From contig JASXTE010000001.1 of assembly GCA_030280995.1 (NCBI GenBank), positions 26,756,106-26,820,105 on the forward strand: a stretch of 64,000 bases of DNA. Reading direction: 5' to 3'. Position numbers and translations under genes: made by a program. This document shows positions 35,164 to 46,989 of the stretch, piece after piece; within the stretch, counting starts at the first letter, position 1, and each line of letters begins with the position of its first letter. The stretch is from Hemileia vastatrix (taxonomy: Eukaryota > Basidiomycota > Pucciniomycetes > Pucciniales > Zaghouaniaceae). The notes beneath the pieces are model-generated. The model searched no databases. It had not been told where the DNA came from and saw only the letters and a list, made by a program, of their open reading frames with translations.

Positions 35164-35835
35164 TTACATAGAAAACTTTCCTTTCATCAAAGCACTTTGA
35201 TATTTTGCAGGAAGAGTTTTAATCAATGCTTGAATTGAAGCATTCTTCGGACCATTTAAGATAGTAACTAATTTATTTAAATCAGAATCCTTATCATATG
35301 AATCCAGTATTAATTGTAATAACTCTTCTTCCATACCAACTATAAATATACCATGGATATGAACAGCATCATCTTCAGGCACATAAGCAGGATTGGAGTC
35401 ATTATTTGGCAGAGGCAGTCTGGACAACATGTCAACATTGGAGTGAACATTTCCAGCTCTATGGATAATTGTCATCCGTCCTCTGTATTCTTGAACAGCA
35501 AGTTGCCACCTGAACATATGTCTATTAGGTGTTTTCAGGTTTAAGAGGGACTTTACAGCACTAAAGTCAGTTACCAATTCAAACTTTTGGTCATCTAGAT
35601 AGTAATGAAGTTTCTCAAGAGCCCAAACAACTGCTAAGCACTCTAATTGAGTGGCACCACATTTCAATTCACTATTTCTTAAGGTTCTTGAAATATAACA
35701 AATTACAACTTCTGAGGTTTTATCATTAATAATTTGTTTCTGGTGTAAGGCAGCACCCAGACCAACAAAACTAGCATCTGTATACAGGACAAATGGTTTG
35801 TTAAAGTCTGGAAGAGCTAAGATAGGGGTTGTCAT
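35164..35835 (-). pseudogene. Gypsy element 2 pol: RNase H
   Basis: The 223-residue segment starts MTTPILALPDFNKPFVLYTD (first RNase H Asp), then QLECLAVVWALEKLHYYLDD and HRAGNVHSNVDMLSRL. It is bounded upstream by a stop in the RT connection (CGY*RQY near 35958, a TAT-to-TAA type change) and downstream by a TAA where element 1 has a Glu codon. Confidence 0.87.
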
Positions 35836-35958
35836 TAAGCAACTTTTTAAAGTATCAAAAGCTTTTTGACAGTCACTATTCCAGATGAATGCAACATCTT
35901 TCCTAGTGAGTTTGGTAAGAGGTAAGGCTATAACCTGATAATTTTTTATATATTGCCT

Positions 35959-37539
35959 TTAATAGCCACACATACCCAAAAAACTTTGGATTTCTCTTAC
36001 AGAAGTTGGTGCTTTCACATTTTGAATTGCAGCAACTTTGTTTTGGTCTACACAAATTTGTAGGCCTGACACAACATGGCCAAGGACTTTCAAAGATTGA
36101 AAACCAAATTTACACTTTTTCAAGGACAAGGTCATATTGATTTCATCCATTTTTTGAAAAACTCTATTCAAGTGAACCATATGTTCCTCAAAAGTTTTAG
36201 AAAAAACTATGATATCATCAATATACACCATGAGCCATCCTTCAATGATTTCCTGATGGAAAGTGTTATCCATGACTTTTTGGAAAACTGAAGGGGCATT
36301 TTTGGGGCCAAATGGCATTCTAATATACTTATATATTCCCATATGAGTAGCAATAAGCAAAAAATTCTGAGAATGTTTCTCAACTGGAACTCGATGATAA
36401 CCTTTGTTACCATCTAGACAACTAATAAATTTAGCACCTTGCAAGGTAGCATGAATTGAAGTAATTCTGGGTAACGGATAAATATCATCAACAGTATAAG
36501 TGTTTAATGCCCTGTAATCTCCACAAAATCTAGCTTTATCTTTTTCATAAGAAATCAAGACTGGGGAGATGACACAATATTGGGGGGTGACATCCACTTT
36601 TTCAATGATGTTCATTTTTAATAATGTGGCAATATTATCTTCAATATCCTTTCTTTTTTTTGGAGAAGCAGGATATGGATTTTTCCTAAGAGTAGGAGGA
36701 ATATCATTCAAGTTACAGGATAAGGTAATTTTCATTTCTTCCTGAACATTTCCTAAGACATGAGAACCATGAGCAAAAGCCATAGGGAAAGAATTAATTG
36801 AGGCAATTATAGAATCCTTTTCTTCACTAGTTAAATGATCACCAAAAGAAGCAGTATTTATTTCATTTAATAAATCATCCATCTCAATTGTTGGTCTGCC
36901 TTTACACTGGATTAGTGAGTTACAAGACTTTAACAGATGCCCAGAAGGTTTTCTAGGGGAGGAAATTTTGAATTTTCTTTTGCCATTCAATCCCAAGGTG
37001 AAGAAATTATTTGCTGGGTCTAATTTCACACCAAACATGGTCAAAATATCATTTCCCATAATAAACCAATTGCTCAAATTATCATTTTTCATAACCAAAA
37101 ACTCACAAATAGCTCTGACAAAACCACCATTATATTTGAAGAATACAGAGGTTTTGTATTTGCCAATAGGAATTAAGGTAGAACCATACCCTCTCCATCT
37201 TTCAGAAGTTATAGGTAATAATTTATTCAGATAATCCTTTTCTACTGAAGCTAAAGCTTTTTCAGACACTACACTTCCTCCAGCACCAGAATCAAGAACT
37301 ACATCAACATTTTTACCATTAATGATAACAGGTGCCTTCAAAGGGGATATGGATATAGTATTGTTAGTAATATCTTTAATTATCTCAGCATTTTCAACTG
37401 AAGATAAATCCAATAAACATTCTTCAGATATATTATCTAAATAATGGACATCCTTTTCCAACATGAAAACATCTTTACTGGATTCATTGTCATAGGAGAT
37501 ATTACTTTCACAGTCACTAGAAGAATCATTGACATTCAT
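35959..37539 (-). pseudogene. Gypsy element 2 pol: retropepsin and reverse transcriptase
   Basis: The 526-residue open frame has an acidic linker, protease active site VVLDSGAGGSVVS with WFIMGNDIL downstream, and a full RT core: RFCGDYRALNTYTVDDIYPL, FGPKNAPSVFQKVMD, MVYIDDIIVFSKTFEEH. It ends at FLGMCGY. The 5' end overlaps the gag frame in another phase. Element 1 is continuous there, so a one-base loss near 37555 is the likely cause. Confidence 0.88.
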
Positions 37540-38042
37540 TTCGACTTCATCAGTGTCCTCATTGTGTTAACAAGATGAATTTTCTTTTCACAAACATGAC
37601 CCTTTTGCCATGGTTTGTTACATTTATAACAAGTATTTGTTGCATATTTTTTAGGTACAACTGGGGCAGAGGGTCTACCAGATTTTTCTGGGAGCTTGGT
37701 AGAGGGTTTATTCTGATCATTATAAGGATTACTAAGGTAATTCTTAGGATCATATCTATGGTTGAGTAGTACCTCATTACAAATATTAATGAAAGAAGAA
37801 TGTTCCCTCACATGCTCAGTTCTAGCTACAATTAAATCTCTAAGAGAAGTTGGCAATTTATACAAGATTTTATCTCTCCAAATATCATAATCCATCTTTG
37901 GATCAATTGCTCTCAGGAATTTTGTTACTTTCATCAGAAAAATAATGGGTTTTTCAACAGAGGAGGATATATATCTAGTATTCTCATACAGTCTTTGCTG
38001 AGCCAACCTAAATTTTGAACCACCAAATTGATTCTCAATCAA
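37536..38042 (-). pseudogene. Gypsy element 2 gag C-terminus with CCHC-like zinc knuckle
   Basis: The 168-residue segment holds MDYDIWRDKILYKLPTSLRD and a knuckle CYKCNKPWQKGHVC. It follows the 618-residue gag frame after a single TAG that replaces a Trp codon (NHYT*NEW). It then runs into the frameshift before the protease. Confidence 0.82.
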
Positions 38043-38057
38043 GGATTTCCACTCATT

Positions 38058-39914
38058 CTATGTATAATGGTTATTATCCAATAGAAAAGATTTATACCAC
38101 AACAAGGCTACATTGGAAAATAAAGAAATTAGCTTAGAACCAATTTCCTCATCAGGTAGTTTATAAGATCTCTTTAAATTATCAATCCTTTGTATAAAGT
38201 GTTGCCAATCAGATGAAGAATCACCATCAAAGGTAGGATATTGATCCAACTTAGGCCAATTTTTCTGGCTACTGGAATGTTCCATCCTATGGTTTGAATT
38301 ATTCAAGGTTATCAGTTCCTGAAGTCTTGAAAGGTGTTCAGATATTTCATTATTCACAGAGGCAGCTGGCTCATTGTGAGCATTAAATTTATTTCTGTTT
38401 GATGCAATAGATTTTCCAGAATGAATATCAGCTGGTACAATTTGTACATTACAAGGGAGAGAAGAACTACTCTGTTCAGGCTGTTTATTATTAAGACTAA
38501 CAGCAGTTTTAGCACTATTTTTTAATTCATGATAATGAGTAGCCTGGACAGTTTGTAATGCAGAAAATTGTTTCTCCAGGCCAGATAATTTATTTCTCAA
38601 ATCAGGAATGTAAGATAGTTGATCATTAATCCTAGAAATAGATAAAACACTTCTTTCCTCATCTGCAGAGCATTTATTACTCAAATTCTGAGAATCAATT
38701 TTCAATTTTCTTAATTCACTGTGCAAAAGCATATTGTCATTCTTTAAAGTAGTATTTTCATCTTTTAGATTATCAACAGTTTTGCGTAGGTGACTATATT
38801 TATCTGAAAGTGATTTGTGGTCAGCTTTAATAGACTTTTGTTGAGCCAGGACATTATTTATTGTGTCTTTCAATTTTAAATAAGCAGTGTCTTGAACAGA
38901 AGAACTCACTTTACAATGTAAATGCAAATTATTTAATCTATCACTCTCATGTATTAACAAATCTCTTAAATGTTTATCTTTCACAACATTAAAATCAAGG
39001 GTATCTTTCAATATTTCTTCAGAAGTTTTCTCAAGTAAAGTGTAAACTTCAGGGGAAACAGAATCATTCTTGATTGCAAGAGAAGGGTTAATTAAAGAAG
39101 TAGAAGTCAAATGTAAAGGTTCATCAAATGATAATTTGCTAATTACATCAATGGGGCTACTTATTGAAGGAAGTTGTATCTTCAAAGGTTTAACTGTTCT
39201 TTCAGGGTCCACATTATTAACTGAAGAAGGTTTGTTATTATATATACCAACATGCTTATCAAACAAATTACTTACCATGGCAAGGGAGGAAACTTCCCCT
39301 GTGCCTTCTTTCTTCTGCCCCCCTGATAAGGATGGTGCTAAAGAGATGGATTTTAGTTTGGTGTCCTGGATGGGAAAGGGTGTTGAGCTGGTTGTTGTAC
39401 ATTCTGTTGGTAGTGGGTCATTAAATAATCCCATTTCCATTGTTCCACTTGCAGAATGCCTTGGTTTTGGTTGAGGGAGCTGGATTCCTGACTGGCCTGA
39501 GGTTGAGGCTGAGGTTGGGAAGCTGGGAAATGAGGAGGTTGACCCTGTTTGGGATTTAAAAGCTCCTGCATCTGCTGCCAAAGTGTGTCTACCTTTGCCT
39601 TGTACTTCATGCTTTCTGCTCTCAGTTCCTTTATATGGCTTGACAGATTGTTTACCTGTTGTGCTAGAGGAATCTTTTTTATTTTTATACCTCTTAGTGG
39701 ATTGTCCTGATGTACCTGAGGTTTTACTTCCTTCAAAGTTGTTAGGTGAGAGGGGTTTGTCACTTCTCCTGACATTTCTACGTCCTGAAGGTTTTTTGTC
39801 AGCTGAATTATTTTTGTAAGATACTTTGGGAGAACCTACAGATTCAGTGTCAACATCTACTTCATTCTCATCCACATGTAAGTTATCCATGCTTTTAGCC
39901 AAACTACTGGACAT
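38058..39914 (-). pseudogene. Gypsy element 2 gag, N-terminal 618 residues
   Basis: A long open frame starts MSSSLAKSMDNLHVDENEVD. Residues 40-150 are basic and Ser/Thr-rich, and 300-470 are a strongly predicted coiled coil by eye (heptads in KADHKSLSDKYSHLRKTVDN and LKDENTTLKNDNMLLHSELR). The last 100 residues start the capsid-like domain (WPKLDQYPTFDGDSSSDWQH). The frame ends at a nonsense TAG. Gag is expected to assemble the cytoplasmic virus-like particle. It is much longer than typical Ty3 gag. An overlapping ORF lies at 39353-39775. Confidence 0.8.
39353..39775 (-). CDS. Overlapping +1-frame ORF in gypsy element 2 gag (coiled coil, KWKWD-like motif)
   Basis: The 140-residue ORF lies in the +1 frame of gag. 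It has a heptad segment (LAQQVNNLSSHIKELRAESM), a Gln/Pro-rich linker and VEQWKWDYLMTHYQQNVQQP. Element 1 carries a 139-residue counterpart in the same relative frame with WKWDWYTQNYNN. The gag frame across this overlap is also open in both elements apart from point stops. Either product could be the real N-terminal gag protein. Translation mechanism unknown. Confidence 0.45.
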   Translation of the reverse strand: MSGEVTNPSHLTTLKEVKPQVHQDNPLRGIKIKKIPLAQQVNNLSSHIKELRAESMKYKAKVDTLWQQMQELLNPKQGQPPHFPASQPQPQPQASQESSSLNQNQGILQVEQWKWDYLMTHYQQNVQQPAQHPFPSRTPN

Positions 39915-40576
39915 TTAAGACTTTGAAAAAGGAGAATCAAAATTAATTCAGATTTAAATTGTTAATTCAAAATATAATCAATTGGATTTAAAAAAAAATT
40001 TTTATTAAAAATCAATTAATTATAAAATAAAATGTAATACAAATAAATGAAATTACAATTATTAAGAATTAATAACAATTAAAATGGGACCAACCAATAA
40101 GGGTTAAGAAGTCAACCAAAATAATTAATACCAAAATTAATTCAATGGTAAAATTGGGACTAAGTACTGAGTACTATTATGGTCAACCAATATTCAAAAA
40201 ATAATAATAAAGTTAATTTAATAATTTATTAAATATTTATTGTCTTCTAGGACTAAGAGTTTTACTCTATTATGGTCAACTAGGAGAAAAAATTAATATA
40301 ATGAAATTTACACTCAGTGAGTCAGCAATTAAGCCACAAATACTGTTATTTCAGTAAAAATATAGTACTATGAGTGAGAGGTGCAAAGGTGAACTTACAA
40401 TAGTGATCGTAAAATCACTTTAAAATAATATATATTTTAATGTAATATAAACCTAAACTATCGAACCCAAGTTCAAAACACGGTCACGGAAAAAGTTTAC
40501 TTTTTGGCTTGGGTTGTCCGTGCGCTTTGTCATTCGTCGCAAGGTGTCGTCATCGTTGTTTGGAGAGGCCCTCAAT
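39915..40576 (-). other. Gypsy element 2 5' leader, non-coding
   Basis: About 660 bp of AT-rich sequence between gag and the right LTR. The bases beside the LTR read ATTGAGGGCCTCTCC on the minus strand, which resembles the same site in element 1 (candidate primer binding site). There is no coding frame. Confidence 0.5.
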
Positions 40577-40613
40577 TATCAGCCGGATGTCTAGAAGAAT
40601 GAAGATAATAATA
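40577..40613 (-). repeat. Gypsy element 2 5' LTR, fragment 1 of 3
   Basis: 37 bp, beginning TATCAGCCGGATGTC, are identical to the start of 32575-33750. They end where gypsy element 3 inserted, at AATAATA. Confidence 0.88.
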
Positions 40614-40934
40614 TGTTAAGACCTAAGAAGGCGGACTACCACTAGCGCTGATGCTAGCCTTAAACGGGACTGACTATGTTGAGTTACAACAGTGAGACTA
40701 ACTATACTGACTATGTTGGGGTTACCAACAGTGAGGGGTAGACGGGACTGACTATTCTAACTAAGCAGTGAGACAAGAGAGTAATTGGATTACTAAATAA
40801 GTTGTCCGATGAGGAGCGCTCCACAGCGCTTGCCCCCATATAACCCCCTTATGCAATATCCACTCTTCCGCCTCTTTACAATGCATAGCGCCCATAGCGC
40901 TCCTCCTCTCCACCTCTCAAACCAAATCCTAACA
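40614..40934 (-). repeat. 3' LTR of gypsy element 3
   Basis: 321 bp, from TGTTAAGACCTAAGAAGG to CAAATCCTAACA. It contains several AGCGCT palindromes. Compared with 45812-46132 it has four substitutions. Confidence 0.92.
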
Positions 40935-40946
40935 TTACCCCCTCTT

Positions 40947-42497
40947 TTACTCCTCCTGCCCCCTGCGCTCCTTCTCAAACTCCTTCAACTTTCCCTTAGC
41001 GTTCATCAAATTTTCCACCAGCTCCCAAGACCTATCTCCAACCCCATAACCCTTCCAATGTACTAAATACTGAACCTTTCCCCTATACACCCTCTTTGAA
41101 ACAACCTTTTCCACCTCAAACTCTTCCTCATTTTGCACCTGGATTGGCGCTGGTTGTTCTTCTGGGCGCCCTGGGATCGTATCTTCTCTGTGCTCTGTAA
41201 GTAATGAAATATTGAAAACTGGGTGTACTTGCCTCATTGAGATTGGTAGCTCCAGTTCGTAAGCCGAGTCAGATACTTTGCACTTGACTTTGAATGGACC
41301 CACTTTCTTGTGATCTAGTTTAGCGCTGGGACGTAATGTGGAAAGAAAACGTGAGCTGAGCCAAACCTTGTCACCTACCTGTAGTGTGCGGTGTTGGGTC
41401 TTTCCATGATCATGATGATGATTCATTGCTTGCTGAGATAACCTAAGCGCTGCCTCTAGTTCTTGACGTAAACTCAGTATCTTCTTGATCCGCTCTTCAG
41501 CTTCCGGGACTTGTAATGTGGATGGGGTACCAATTGAGAATGTTGGGTGGTACCCATAATTGGCATAGAATGGTGACATGCCTGTTGCAGCATGTGTCCT
41601 ATTGTTGTACGAGAATTCCGCAAGTGGTAATAGCTGTACCCAATCATCCTGCTGATAGTTAATGAAGTGGCGCAGGTATTGTTTGATTGCCTTGTTTACT
41701 ATCTCAGACTGCCCATCAGTTTGTGGGTGCCATGCTGTTGATAAGATGGGCTTAATATTCAGTTGTTCATACATTGCTTTCAACAACTTAGAGTTAAAGG
41801 TACTTCCCCTATCTGATACTATACTATCAGGCAATCCATGCAATTTCCACACATGCGCCACCATTAAATCTGCAATACCCTCTGATGTAACCTTGGTGGT
41901 GGTGGGGACAAAGTGTGCCATCTTGGTGCAGCAGTCAACTACTGTGAGGATAGCATTCTTTCCTTGTGACTTGGGTAACTCCACTATAAGATTGTAGGAG
42001 AGCTCTTTCCATGGCTGTTTGGCAATGTTTAGCGGGGTCAGTGGTGTTGTTGTTGGACTAACCTTGTTCCTCTGACAAGAGTCACATGCTGCTACATAGC
42101 GCTGAATATACGCCTTCATGGACTTCCAGTAAAAATTGCGATTTACCAGTTCCACTTTCTTCAGCGGTCCTGGGTTCCCTGCCATTGGGGAATCATGTCT
42201 TGATTTGACTACCTGCCTTTTGAGTTCTTCATCATTTGGCACCACTATCCTTCCATTCCAATATAGCACTTCCCCTTCTAGGTGATACTCCTCCAGTCCT
42301 TTCCTTACCAATACCTCTTTTGATAAGAGTGCCTTCACTAACTCCTGTACTCCCTCATCCTTTTCCTGTCCCCTCCTTACCCATTCCATCAACTCCTCAT
42401 CCCCTAATTCCACCTCATCTAGGATTACCCCCTCCTCAAGGTCCCCCTTCAATAGAGTTTCACCAACCGTATGAAGCTGGTCCTGTGCTGGGCGCAA
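40947..42497 (-). pseudogene. Gypsy element 3 pol: integrase and chromodomain
   Basis: The 516-residue open segment has an HHCC zinc domain (RHDSPMAGNPGPLKKVELV ... CDSCQRNKVSPTT) and a catalytic core (LTVVDCCTKMAHFVP, SIVSDRGSTFNSKLL, AWHPQTDGQSEIVNKAI). The C-terminal domain is followed by a clear chromodomain (FEVEKVVSKRVYRGKVQYLV, HWKGYGVGDRSWELVENL). In chromoviruses this reads histone marks and targets heterochromatin. It is cut off from the RT part by TGA in place of an Arg codon near 42600. Confidence 0.9.
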
Positions 42498-42599
42498 ATC
42501 AGAACGTCGCGATAGCGCATCAGGTTTGCCACTTTTCTTCCCTGGTCTGAATGTAACAACAAAATTAATGGTACTCAGCAGTTCTTCCCAGTGCGCTTG

Positions 42600-43646
42600 T
42601 CAGCGAGTCAACTTTTTTGTGGTCAGGAAGGTTTCCAAATTTTTATGATCTGTGTAGATGATGACTTGGAGCCTGTGAGGCCCTCCTTCCAAGTAATGGT
42701 GCCAGGTGCGTACCGCCTCTACTAGTGCCAATAACTCCTTATCGTAAATCTCATAGTTCAATTTGGCCCCTAGTAGTGTACGTGACAAATATGCTACTGG
42801 GTGGAGGACATTTTCATCATCATATTGGGATAGAACTGCACCAACTGCAAAATCTGAACAGTCACATTCAAGAACAAATGGCTTCAATAAGTCAGGGATT
42901 GCAAGAATAGGGGCTGTTACAAATTTTCTTTTCAGGTAGGTGAACGCATCTTGTTGGCTTTCTGTCCAGATGAACTTGGCTTCCTTCTTTGTTAGGTCGT
43001 GAAATGGCCGGCAGACGTGGGAGTAGTTTTCAATAAAGCGGCAGTAAAAATTTGCAAAATCTAAAAATGACTGGAGTTTCTTTACTGAAGTTGGTTTTGG
43101 CCATTCCGTTACTGCCTTTACTTTCTCCTGGTCCATTTGCACCTTATTCTTTGAGATAATCATGCCTAGATAGGGGATTTCACTCACAGAGAAGACACAT
43201 TTCTCTGGTTTCAACCACACTTGGGCCTCCTTTAAACGCTGCAAACAGTCCCTCACACGTACCTGGTGTTCCTCCATTGATCTGGAGTAAATCAAGATGT
43301 CATCTAGATACACCACTACATCTATCCCTATTCTATCTCTAAAGATGCTATTGGTGAAATGTTGGAACGTGGCAGGCGCATTACATGGACCAAATTGCAT
43401 TACCAACCATTCAAAATGACCAAATTTAGTGCAGAATGCCAGTTTGTGTTCATCGCCTTCCTTCACCCGTATGTTATGGTAGCCTGCCCTAAGATCTAAG
43501 GATGTGAAGATCTCTGCGCCTTGAAGACTATCAATTAGCTCACTAGTCAGAGGAAGGGGGTATCTGTTTTTTACCGTCAGTGCATTTAACCTCCTGAAAT
43601 CCATACAAGGTCTTAATGACCCATCCTTTTTTCCTGCAAAGATCAC
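42600..43646 (-). pseudogene. Gypsy element 3 pol: reverse transcriptase and RNase H
   Basis: The 348-residue segment begins at IFAGKKDGSLRPCMDFRRLN and continues FGPCNAPATFQHFTN, VVYLDDILIYSRSMEEH (YLDD catalytic box) and FLDFANFYCRFIENYS. RNase H follows (PFVLECDCSDFAVGAVLSQ, NYEIYDKELLALVEAVRTW). Upstream, a TAG replaces a Trp codon (SP*AAPVIFAGK). Downstream it ends at LTR*QAHW. Confidence 0.9.
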
Positions 43647-44347
43647 AGGGGCAGCCTAGGGGGATTTTGATTCTCTGATGAAACCATTCTTCATATTTTC
43701 ATCAATAATCTCTTTTAGTGCTTTCGATTCCAAGGTTGACAATGGGATTATGCGGCTAAATTGAGGTGTTGCGCCTGGCATCAGATCAATGGCAAAGTCA
43801 TATGGTCAATGAGGTGGCAGGGTCTTGACTCCCCCATCTTCGAACAGTGGTAAGAATTCCCAATAAGCTTCAGGGACCATTTCTCTGAGGCTTCTTGTTG
43901 GCTTTGAGGTTTGGACCTTGGCTGCAATCTTGGCAGATATTTTCCAAGCTGTTGCATCGCATTCCAGTTCCTCCTCTTCCTCCTCCTCCTGCGCCCCCTC
44001 CCAGTCCTGGAACTTAGCATCAAGAGAAAGTGTCAGTTCTTGCGGCAAGTCTACTGATGATAAAGAAACACCAGGAGACTCGCCGGGCAGGGCCAGGGGG
44101 CAAATGCTTTCTCTGCACCATCCACCTTTCCCTCATCTGCCTTTCCCCATCCTTGTTGCGCCTTCTCCCTCTCTTGCTGCGCTTTCTCCCCTCCTTGGCC
44201 CTCCCTGTTGGCGACCCATCCCCAGCCTGCTGCTTAGAATCAAGAGGAAGCATCAGTTCTGGCAGCAAGTCAACTGATGATAAAAGAACATCAGAAGACT
44301 CTCCGGGATGGGCTCCTGACCCCTGAAGGGGCCATGGGGCCAAAACT
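43647..44347 (-). pseudogene. Gypsy element 3 pol: linker between protease and RT
   Basis: Minus-strand pieces include 44048-43806 (EGAQEEEEEEELECDATAWK, then YWEFLPLFEDGGVKTLPPH). After a TGA it continues PYDFAIDLMPGATPQFSRII, the usual start of the chromovirus RT region. The 44347-44050 part is degenerate with competing frames. Confidence 0.65.
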
Positions 44348-44800
44348 TTAGCGCCCATGTCTCCTCTCCTTCCAATCAATTTGTGGGTTGTAGCGGTCCA
44401 GCCATGTCATCCCCAGTACCATGTCATACTGGTCCTTCAGGTTTGTTGCATATGCCCTGCACTGCGACTCTTTTCCATCACACCAAAACCTGCAAAAAAC
44501 CTTTTCTCTTACTTCTCCTCCCCCACCTGGCAACCCATCAAACATAATTAGGCACCTAGGTTGGTCTAATTTCTCTTTTTTCATTTTATTCCTCTGTAAA
44601 AACTTGTTAGAAATAAAACAGTCTGTGGCCCCACAGTCCAGTAGGGCTCGTACATTTGTTGTGGCATCAAGGGTCATTAAAAGCAAGTTTAGTATAATAC
44701 AATTATCATTCACTTCAATTGGCTTACATGCTGATAATTCTTCTACTACATTTCTCTTATCCTTTCCCTCTACTCCGCTCCAGGAGGGCACAACCTTCAC
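44348..44800 (-). pseudogene. Gypsy element 3: retropepsin-like protease
   Basis: The 150-residue segment carries RALLDCGATDCFISNKFL. The usual D-T/S-G active site reads DCG here. A second block is MVLGMTWLDRYNPQIDWKER, typical of the C-terminal end of chromovirus proteases. It follows the zinc-knuckle segment directly. Confidence 0.8.
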
Positions 44801-44816
44801 TCCCGAGCGCTGTCTT

Positions 44817-45795
44817 TTACCTGCGCCTTTCCTGTGCTATCCTCCACTTCCCCCTGCACCCCCTTGCAAGATGACCACTACTCCCACACCTGAGACACAG
44901 ACCTTTGCTTATGCGCCTCTGATACTCGTCATCCGACAACCTTTTCCTCCCACTAGCGCCACGTGCATTTGTTGCATCAATATCCATGGTGTTTGGGTCC
45001 CTAGTGCCGGCCCTGCTTGATGAGGCATAGCTGCGCCATGGACGAGCGCTACTCCAGCCATCTGTTTGTTGATGTGTGAACTCATTGTTGACTTGGATGG
45101 TCAGTTCCATGAGTGCTTGAAGGGAGGTTGGGAGAGGGTGGCTGATTAGGGCATTTCTTATCTTCGCCGAGAGCCCATTCCTGAAGTGAAACATGAGCGC
45201 CCCTTCTCCCCAGGTTGTGACATAGCTAGTGTGGCCCCGAAATTCCGACACATACTTGGAGACCGAGTTTCTTTGTTGCAACTGATTGAGCGCATGCTCC
45301 GAGGTTGTGGCCACATCTGGGTCCCCAAAGGCTAATTCAAAAGCCGCCATGAATTGACGGAAGGTTGTCGCTGCCTAAGAGTTCTCAAGGAGCTCCTTGG
45401 TGTACGGCCTTGTCTGTGAGGTATGATATTGCAAACCCAATTTTTGCTTGCTCGTCTGGGAACTGATGTCCATTGAGCAGGACATAGAGGTTTACCTGAA
45501 ACACATACTGGTCTGCCCGGGGGCCTTGTTTTCCATCAAAGATTGCTGGGACCGCAATCTTTGGACCTTTGACAAGTGGCGCTGGTGTGGGGGGTGGCGC
45601 CTGTGCTCTGGCTTCGGCTTTGGCAGAATCCAGCTCTGCTTCGGTGGGGCCACGATATGAGGGCTCCGCATTTGCTAAGCGTTCCATGAGCCTAGAGTTC
45701 TGTTCTTGCAGGCGTGCCATCTGCTCTTGCATTGCTGCGAGGTGTGATGCATTGCGTTGACCTGCGGGGTCCATTTTTCTTTGGTAGTGCGCCAA
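44817..45795 (-). pseudogene. Gypsy element 3 gag with CCHC zinc knuckle
   Basis: Two open pieces. 45795-45385 starts MAHYQRKMDPAGQRNASHLA with a Gln/Leu-rich coiled coil and IAVPAIFDGKQGPRADQYVF, the start of the capsid domain. 45350-44817 continues FELAFGDPDVATTSEHALNQ, then the retrotransposon gag core and the knuckle CLRCGSSGHLARGC. Between them lie a frameshift and a TAG where a Trp codon is expected. The structure is typical of the Tf1/sushi-like gag family. Confidence 0.85.
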
Positions 45796-45811
45796 TTAAG
45801 ATCGGACAAAA

Positions 45812-46132
45812 TGTTAAGACCTAAGAAGGCGGACTACCACTAGCGCTGATGCTAGCCTTAAACGGGACTGACTATGTTGAGTTACAACAGTGAGACTAAC
45901 TAGACTGACTATGTTGGGGTTACCAACAGTGAGGGGTAGACGGGACTGACTATGCTAACTAAGCAGTGAGACAAGAGAGTAATTGGATTACTAAATAAGT
46001 TGTCTGATGAGGAGCGCTCCACAGCGCTTGCCCCCATATAACCCCCTTATGCAATATCCACTCTTCCGCCTCTTTACGATGCATAGCGCCCATAGCGCTC
46101 CTCCTCTCCACCTCTCAAACCAAATCCTAACA
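45812..46132 (-). repeat. 5' LTR of gypsy element 3
   Basis: 321 bp with the same ends as 40614-40934. It should carry the promoter of element 3. The bases after it on the minus strand are TTTTGTCCGATCTTAATTGG, which is not an obvious TGG-type primer site. Confidence 0.92.
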
Positions 46133-46639
46133 TAATAGGAATAATAGAAAGAAGGGTGGGAATTATAAAGTAGTAAAGTAAAATGAAATAAATTATTTAT
46201 AATTTAAGGGAGTAAGACGACAAGATAATTGAGATTTGACAAAGTTGTAAGTGTTTTAATTAAATTGTAAAATATTATAATTGATTATAAATGTTCAAAG
46301 GGCGTCAGTTCAATAATAGTATTATAAATCTTATGGCAACCTATAATTATTTATATAGTATTTAAATTAGATGTATTGAACTAATAAAAATAATAAATAA
46401 AAGAAATATATTTAAAGTATGATAAGTGAGTGTATAGTAAGTGATGAGCTACCAGAGAGACTTCTAAAGCCCTTTTATAGGCAAGAGGACATTCTGGAGT
46501 GTTCCAATAGTATGTACAAAAAAGTAAAATAATGTGAAACAATTAATTAAAAGATTCTAATTAAAAACATAAAAAATAAATCCGTGAATAAACAAATATT
46601 TTTCCCATCAGTAATTTGTAAAAGAGAATAGAATTAATA
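46133..46639 (-). repeat. Gypsy element 2 5' LTR, fragment 2 of 3
   Basis: Matches about 32612-33116 of the intact LTR after the TAATA duplication left by element 3. It ends at TAATA where Harbinger copy C is inserted. Confidence 0.9.
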
Positions 46640-46989
46640 GGGGGTATCAATGTTGACCGATCCGCAATTAAATTAATTGCGGAAAATAATCTGCATACCC
46701 CAATTATCTTCCGCAATTATTTTTGCTAATAATTGGGTTATTAGACATTTTACGTGTCAATGTTCACCTCTTATCCGACATTTATTTACTCAATTTTCCA
46801 TAACCACATCTTGGACAACTTTCTGGATATCCCAGCCTTCTACCTTGCTGCGCACTTCCATTCTCATCCCATCCTGTTCATTCTATCCGCTCAGAATTTC
46901 TCCCCATTTCATCTATTTGATTCTTCTCCTTTTCATCTCGCTATCTCATCTGCTTGTTTCTGCTCCTTTTCATCTTCATTTATAATAAC

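Larger units (their letters stand above)
40614..46132 (-). mobile_element. Ty3/gypsy LTR retrotransposon element 3 (chromovirus, short LTR), inserted in the LTR of element 2
   Basis: Two 321-bp LTRs (TGTTAAGACC ... AAATCCTAACA) enclose minus-strand gag-pol. The target duplication TAATA (40609-40613 and 46133-46137) sits in the LTR of element 2. The LTRs differ at 4 of 321 positions. It is less AT-rich than its surroundings and full of the palindrome AGCGCT, so it belongs to a different lineage from elements 1 and 2. Gag-pol is broken mostly by CGA-to-TGA and TGG-to-TAG type changes. Confidence 0.93.

Noticed and set aside
37536..37600. Programmed frameshift between gag and pol of gypsy element 2
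   Set aside because: Element 1 reads straight through the same region in a single frame, so a one-base mutation in element 2 explains it better.
40809..41066. Plus-strand ORFs antisense to gypsy element 3
   Set aside because: They overlap the LTR and the minus-strand chromodomain and show no independent homology.
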